Assembly (NCBI GenBank): GCA_947499305.1
Contig: CANMNN010000003.1
Location: 62,001-126,000 of the forward strand
Length of the DNA: 64,000 nt
From: an uncultured Arenicella sp.
Lineage (GTDB): Bacteria > Pseudomonadota > Gammaproteobacteria > Arenicellales > Arenicellaceae
Direction: 5' to 3'
The notes under the pieces were generated by a model. That model had not been told where the DNA came from. It saw only the letters and a list, made by a program, of their open reading frames with translations, and did no database searches. Position numbers and translations under genes: made by a program. Below, piece after piece: positions 60,684-64,000 of the stretch. Positions within the stretch are counted from its first letter, which is position 1; the number at the start of each line of letters is the position of its first letter.

Positions 60684-61307
60684 ATGACATTATTTAAAAA
60701 AATCACTACTCGGGCATCGTTATTGATCGCCATTTTTGCGGCGTTTACAGTTCAAGCGAGCGCCATGACTGGCCCAGAGGAAGTGGTTAAAACAACGGTC
60801 GACACTATGGTCGAGAACCTGCGTGTGAACCGTACATTATACGAAAATGATAACCAAGCTTTGTATAAGATGCTTGATGAGACCTTACTGCCTGCGCTTC
60901 ATGTTCAACGTATGGCTGATTTGATACTCGGTAAAAAGATGTCTCAAAAGGCGACCGATGCGCAAAAAGTTCAGTTTGTTAATGAGTTTAAAACTCTATT
61001 GCTACAAACTTATGCCACTGGTTTACTAAACGCGACAGGCGAAGAAAAGGTCGTCTACGAGCCAGTGAGTCTTGCTCCGGGTGCTGATAAAGTAAAAATT
61101 AAGGCTAAATTGGTAACGGCCGCTGGTGAGGAGTTTCCAATAACACTCTCGATGAGCAACCGTCGCGATACCCGTTGGAGAGCCTATAATCTCGATGTTG
61201 CCGGTATCGACTTTATCCGTACTTATCGTTCGACGTTCAAACAAACGTTAGTAGAGAAGGGTATTGATGGATTAATCGCTGAGCTTCGCAGTAAGAACGC
61301 GCGCTAG
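60684..61307 (+). CDS. mlaC: Phospholipid-binding protein MlaC
   Basis: 207 residues with a signal peptide (ASLLIAIFAAFTVQASA) and a Tgt2/MlaC fold: PEEVVKTTVDTMVENLRVNR, HVQRMADLILGKKM and WRAYNLDVAGIDFIRTYRST near the C terminus. It shuttles phospholipids between the outer-membrane MlaA and the inner-membrane MlaFEDB complex. The other mla genes that usually precede it (mlaF, E, D) and mlaB are absent here. A terminator follows. Confidence 0.93.
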   Translation: MTLFKKITTRASLLIAIFAAFTVQASAMTGPEEVVKTTVDTMVENLRVNRTLYENDNQALYKMLDETLLPALHVQRMADLILGKKMSQKATDAQKVQFVNEFKTLLLQTYATGLLNATGEEKVVYEPVSLAPGADKVKIKAKLVTAAGEEFPITLSMSNRRDTRWRAYNLDVAGIDFIRTYRSTFKQTLVEKGIDGLIAELRSKNAR

Positions 61308-61332
61308 GCGTTATAATCAAAAAAACAACCTC

Positions 61333-61361
61333 GAAAGGCGAGCTTGGCTCGCCTTTTCTTG
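61333..61361 (+). terminator. Intrinsic terminator after mlaC
   Basis: AAAGGCGAGC (61333-61342), loop TTG, GCTCGCCTTT (61346-61355), a perfect 10-bp stem followed by TTCTTGTTTT. It isolates mlaC from the ABC exporter genes downstream. Confidence 0.88.
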
Positions 61362-61435
61362 TTTTGGCGCAGACTTTTCTCCAAGATTCTCGAGAAATAG
61401 CGCTGTGGCCAATTAAACAGTATTAGGCAGATTTA

Positions 61436-62398
61436 ATGAATAAAAACGACCAAGCTCAGCCAGCGATCTCTCTGCGCGGAGTTAGTAAGCGTTATGGCGA
61501 TTTGCAGGCTCTCAGCGATGTAAGTTTTGATATTAAAAAAGGCGAATTCTTTGGTCTGTTAGGACCAAATGGCGCCGGTAAATCAACCTTAATAAGCGCG
61601 CTAGCGGGCTTGCTAAAACTTAATCATGGCTCAATATCAATATTAGGCGCTGATGTAGAAAAAGATTATCGTCAAGCGCGTTTAAACTTAGGTGTTGTAC
61701 CCCAAGAAATTGTGATGGACCCGTTCTTTACGGTACGTGAGACGTTACAGTTTCAATCAGGCTATTTTGGCTTGAGAAACAACGATGTGTGGATCGACGA
61801 GCTATTAGAGCAGTTGGGCTTAAGCGATAAAGCAGATGCTAATATGCGCAAACTCTCAGGCGGTATGAAGCGCCGTGTATTGATTGCTCAGGCATTAGTG
61901 CACAAACCTCAGGTATTAGTTTTAGATGAGCCCACGGCTGGCGTTGACGTCGAGTTGCGTCAATCAATGTGGCGATTTGTACGTCGCCTGCATAGAGAAG
62001 GGCACACCATCGTTTTGACTACGCATTACCTCGAAGAAGCTGAAGAGTTGTGTGATCGCATCGCTATTATCAATAAAGGCCAATTGTTAGCCTTAGAAAC
62101 AAAAGAGGATCTACTGGCGCGTGGTCTCGGTAGTAAATTGTTGGTTAAAGCCAAAAACACGATAAAGCTGATCCCCGATGAGTACCGTGAACGTATCGCA
62201 CGTCACGAAGGTAATGAAATCGAGCTAACAATTCATCGCGATAGTGATTCGGTAATGGATATTTTAGATAACTTGCGAGCGGCCTCAATTGACATCGACT
62301 ATGTCTCGGTGCTCAGTGATAGTTTAGAAGATGTGTTTGTTAGAATGACGGGCAATACCGAAGTGTCTCAAATTGAAAGTAATGAGGTTCAAGCATGA
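61436..62398 (+). CDS. ABC-2 exporter ATP-binding protein (YadG-like)
   Basis: 320 residues: Walker A GPNGAGKS at 43-50, signature LSGGMKRRVLIAQALVHKPQ, Walker B VLDEPTAGVDVELR. The C terminus has an extra domain of about 90 residues with ISVIDYVS-like pattern common to YadG homologues. Pairs with the permease whose ATG overlaps its stop by four bases. In many Proteobacteria a yadGH-like pair lies between mla genes and bolA/murA, as here. Confidence 0.93.
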   Translation: MNKNDQAQPAISLRGVSKRYGDLQALSDVSFDIKKGEFFGLLGPNGAGKSTLISALAGLLKLNHGSISILGADVEKDYRQARLNLGVVPQEIVMDPFFTVRETLQFQSGYFGLRNNDVWIDELLEQLGLSDKADANMRKLSGGMKRRVLIAQALVHKPQVLVLDEPTAGVDVELRQSMWRFVRRLHREGHTIVLTTHYLEEAEELCDRIAIINKGQLLALETKEDLLARGLGSKLLVKAKNTIKLIPDEYRERIARHEGNEIELTIHRDSDSVMDILDNLRAASIDIDYVSVLSDSLEDVFVRMTGNTEVSQIESNEVQA

Positions 62399-63159
62399 AC
62401 TGGACAGCAACGTTTACCCTGCTTAGTAAAGAGGTGACTCGCTGGCGCAAGGTTTGGATGCAAACTGTGCTTGCCCCAGTTGTTACTGCTCTTTTATATC
62501 TTTTGGTATTCGGACACGTTCTCGAAGGCCGAGTTGAAGTGTTTCCTGGGGTGAGTTATACCGCGTTCTTAATCCCTGGCTTATTAATGATGACGGTAAT
62601 ACAAAATGCGTTCGCCAACACTTCATCGAGCCTAATTCAGTCTAAGGTTATGGGCAGTATTGTGTTTATTCTGCTGCCTCCGTTTTCTGCCTTTGAAATG
62701 TTCTTGGCCTATATAGGGGCTGCGATACTACGTGGCTTGGCTGTTGGTGTCGGTGTATTTCTATTGGCGATTTTTTATGTGCAAGTTCCGGTGGAAAACT
62801 TCTTTGTGATCATGGCGTTTGCGATCTTGGGAAGTTATGTCATGGGAGCTCTCGGGCTTATCGCCGGGATGTGGGCTGAGAAATTTGACCAGATCGCGGC
62901 ATTCCAAAGCTTTTTGATTGTACCTCTGACTTTTTTGAGCGGCGTATTCTATTCGATTAAATCGTTACCACCGATTTGGTATCAACTGTCAAAAGCAAAC
63001 CCCTTTTTCTACATGATTGATGGGTTTCGTTATGGCTTTTTTGGTCAGTCTGATCAACCCGTACTGTTGAGTCTAGGGGTTATGTTAGTGGCGACGGCCG
63101 TGTTGACCATTATTTGCGTCAATATGCTAAAAAGCGGCTACAAATTGCGAGACGCATGA
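62395..63159 (+). CDS. ABC-2 exporter permease (YadH-like)
   Basis: 254 residues with six helices and the ABC-2 signature (VVTALLYLLVFGHVL; FLIVPLTFLSGVFYSIKSLP; LSKANPFFYMIDGFRYGFFG). The four-base ATGA overlap with the ATPase gene means coupled translation. Substrate unknown; placement suggests an envelope component. Confidence 0.93.
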   Translation: MNWTATFTLLSKEVTRWRKVWMQTVLAPVVTALLYLLVFGHVLEGRVEVFPGVSYTAFLIPGLLMMTVIQNAFANTSSSLIQSKVMGSIVFILLPPFSAFEMFLAYIGAAILRGLAVGVGVFLLAIFYVQVPVENFFVIMAFAILGSYVMGALGLIAGMWAEKFDQIAAFQSFLIVPLTFLSGVFYSIKSLPPIWYQLSKANPFFYMIDGFRYGFFGQSDQPVLLSLGVMLVATAVLTIICVNMLKSGYKLRDA

Positions 63160-63297
63160 TCGATAAGATTGGCTCCGTAGGTTTGGGTAAAAAATAAGCA
63201 AAGATTAATACCGCAATTGACCGCGAGAACTGGCTGAAATACTGGCTTTCGGGTATCCTAGCGCCGATTAATTCTTCACCATTGAGAAAAAATAACT

Positions 63298-63525
63298 ATG
63301 GTTACTCCAGAGCAACTAAAAACGTGGATCGAAACAGGCTTTGATGCCGCTCAAGTGGCGGTAGAGGGCGACGGTCATCACTTTGAAGCAACAATTGTTG
63401 CGACCGAATTCGAAGGCAAATCTCGTATTCAGCGACACCAATTGGTATACGCTGCCTTGGGTGACAAGATGAAAGCCGAGGTTCATGCCCTTTCAATGAA
63501 AACGCTCACGCCTTCAGAAGCATAA
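63298..63525 (+). CDS. ibaG: BolA-family protein, IbaG-like
   Basis: 75 residues with the BolA core: HHFEATIVATEFEGKSRIQR and HQLVYAALGDKM. It carries the conserved His used for [2Fe-2S] sharing with monothiol glutaredoxins. The IbaG position just before murA is conserved. A CGFS glutaredoxin gene follows 67 bases later, supporting a BolA-Grx partnership. Confidence 0.92.
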   Translation: MVTPEQLKTWIETGFDAAQVAVEGDGHHFEATIVATEFEGKSRIQRHQLVYAALGDKMKAEVHALSMKTLTPSEA

Positions 63526-63592
63526 GGCCCGTTTTCAATTTTTAATTAAAACGCATTTATATATACCTGCATCTATTCAAAAGAGGCTCACA

Positions 63593-63913
63593 ATGACTGA
63601 ACAAGTAACTATGCAAGACCAAATCAAACAAACCGTAACTGACAATAAAGTTGTATTGTTCATGAAAGGTAACGCGAATTTCCCTCAATGTGGTTTTTCA
63701 GGTAAAGCCGTACAAATCTTAACCGCCCTAGACGCCGAGTTTGTAACGGTCGATGTGTTGTCCAACGACCAGGTTCGTGAAGGCATTAAGCAGTACTCAA
63801 ATTGGCCAACCATTCCGCAACTTTATGTTGGCGGAGAATTTGTTGGCGGCTGCGACATCATGACTGAGATGTACGAGGCTGGTGAGTTAAAAGACACACT
63901 AAGCGCTACCTAA
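63593..63913 (+). CDS. grxD: Monothiol glutaredoxin, Grx4/GrxD type
   Basis: 106 residues with the CGFS active site at 33-36 (PQCGFSGKAVQIL), WPTIPQLYVGGEFVGGCDI and the GSH-binding TVP-like loop. A [2Fe-2S]-carrying scaffold that acts with BolA proteins. Inserted between ibaG and murA, which places the two interacting proteins in one transcript. Confidence 0.95.
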   Translation: MTEQVTMQDQIKQTVTDNKVVLFMKGNANFPQCGFSGKAVQILTALDAEFVTVDVLSNDQVREGIKQYSNWPTIPQLYVGGEFVGGCDIMTEMYEAGELKDTLSAT

Positions 63914-63914
63914 G

Positions 63915-63926
63915 GTTTATCGATAA
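63915..63926. promoter_or_regulatory. 12-bp palindrome between grxD and murA
   Basis: TTTATCGATAAA is a perfect palindrome in the 62-bp gap immediately before murA. Function unknown; it could be an operator or part of a weak hairpin. Confidence 0.3.
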
Positions 63927-63975
63927 ATCTTAACTAGTTAGCTAAATTGCGCACATAAAAGGAGCTCCATTTAAG

Positions 63976-64000
63976 ATGGATAAATTGATCGTAACCGGTG
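63976..64000 (+). CDS. murA: UDP-N-acetylglucosamine 1-carboxyvinyltransferase, 5' end only
   Basis: Only eight codons are in the window (MDKLIVTG). That is the standard MurA start, and murA is the expected gene after ibaG. A GGAG ribosome site lies 11 bases before the ATG. The gene continues past 64000. The call rests mostly on synteny. Confidence 0.8.

Overview
The window reads as chromosomal DNA of a free-living, probably marine gammaproteobacterium of moderate GC content (judged by eye, not computed). The case rests on several conserved gammaproteobacterial neighbourhoods: rpoN-hpf-ptsN-rapZ-HPr-EI beside lptBAC-kdsC-kdsD-yrbG, zapA-6S RNA-fau, ygfB-pepP-ubiH, and mlaC-ABC-ibaG-grxD-murA. 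No rRNA, tRNA, CRISPR array, prophage or insertion sequence was recognised. A member of the Arenicella/Granulosicoccus-like lineages would fit, but that is a guess.

Layout. 1-1.2 kb: end of a secreted beta-helix protein. 1.3-9.7 kb: accessory metabolism (MscS channel, LysR-controlled dehydrogenase plus CmcJ-like oxygenase, SDR, enoyl-CoA hydratase, a 2OG-Fe oxygenase, LtrA). 9.7-14.3 kb: a translationally coupled FAD oxidase and MnmM-like methyltransferase that may together replace MnmC, an LplT-PlsC fusion, tag and a GtrA protein. 14.3-19.7 kb: a five-gene operon (ABC ATPase, permease, exported amidohydrolase-CIA30 protein, DesK-like kinase, NarL-type regulator) with a 16-bp palindrome in front. 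19.7-23.9 kb: CinA-like protein, TatD, TcdA, and a B12-binding radical SAM protein. 23.9-32 kb: a possible sRNA, a large YfhO-like membrane protein diverging from an UGM-like flavoprotein, SlyD, and a flippase-like/beta-propeller fusion. 32-38.7 kb: cyclophilin, fau, 6S RNA, zapA, a zapB-like gene, ygfB, pepP, ubiH, fur. 38.7-41.5 kb: Fe(III) uptake permease and lipoprotein behind a perfect Fur box. 41.7-47 kb: gcvH, a PfkB kinase, lgt, a DUF4124 protein, lnt, and an orphan gspC. 47.7-59.8 kb: mgtE, the nitrogen-PTS/sigma-54 cluster and the LPS-export/Kdo cluster. 60-64 kb: DUF4282, mlaC, an ABC-2 exporter, ibaG, grxD and the start of murA.

How the parts connect. The right half is dominated by envelope biogenesis: Kdo synthesis (KdsD, KdsC), LPS transport (LptA/B/C), lipoprotein maturation (Lgt, Lnt), phospholipid trafficking (MlaC) and peptidoglycan precursor synthesis (MurA). 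PTS-Ntr, RapZ, RpoN and HPF form a regulatory block. The least explained structures are non-coding: a roughly 41-44-bp tandem repeat family at two loci 19 kb apart, with paired stem substitutions in one copy; a structured stretch between 6S RNA and fau; a possible sRNA at 24.1 kb; and several spacer palindromes. All functional calls are made by reading translated sequence; no database search was run.
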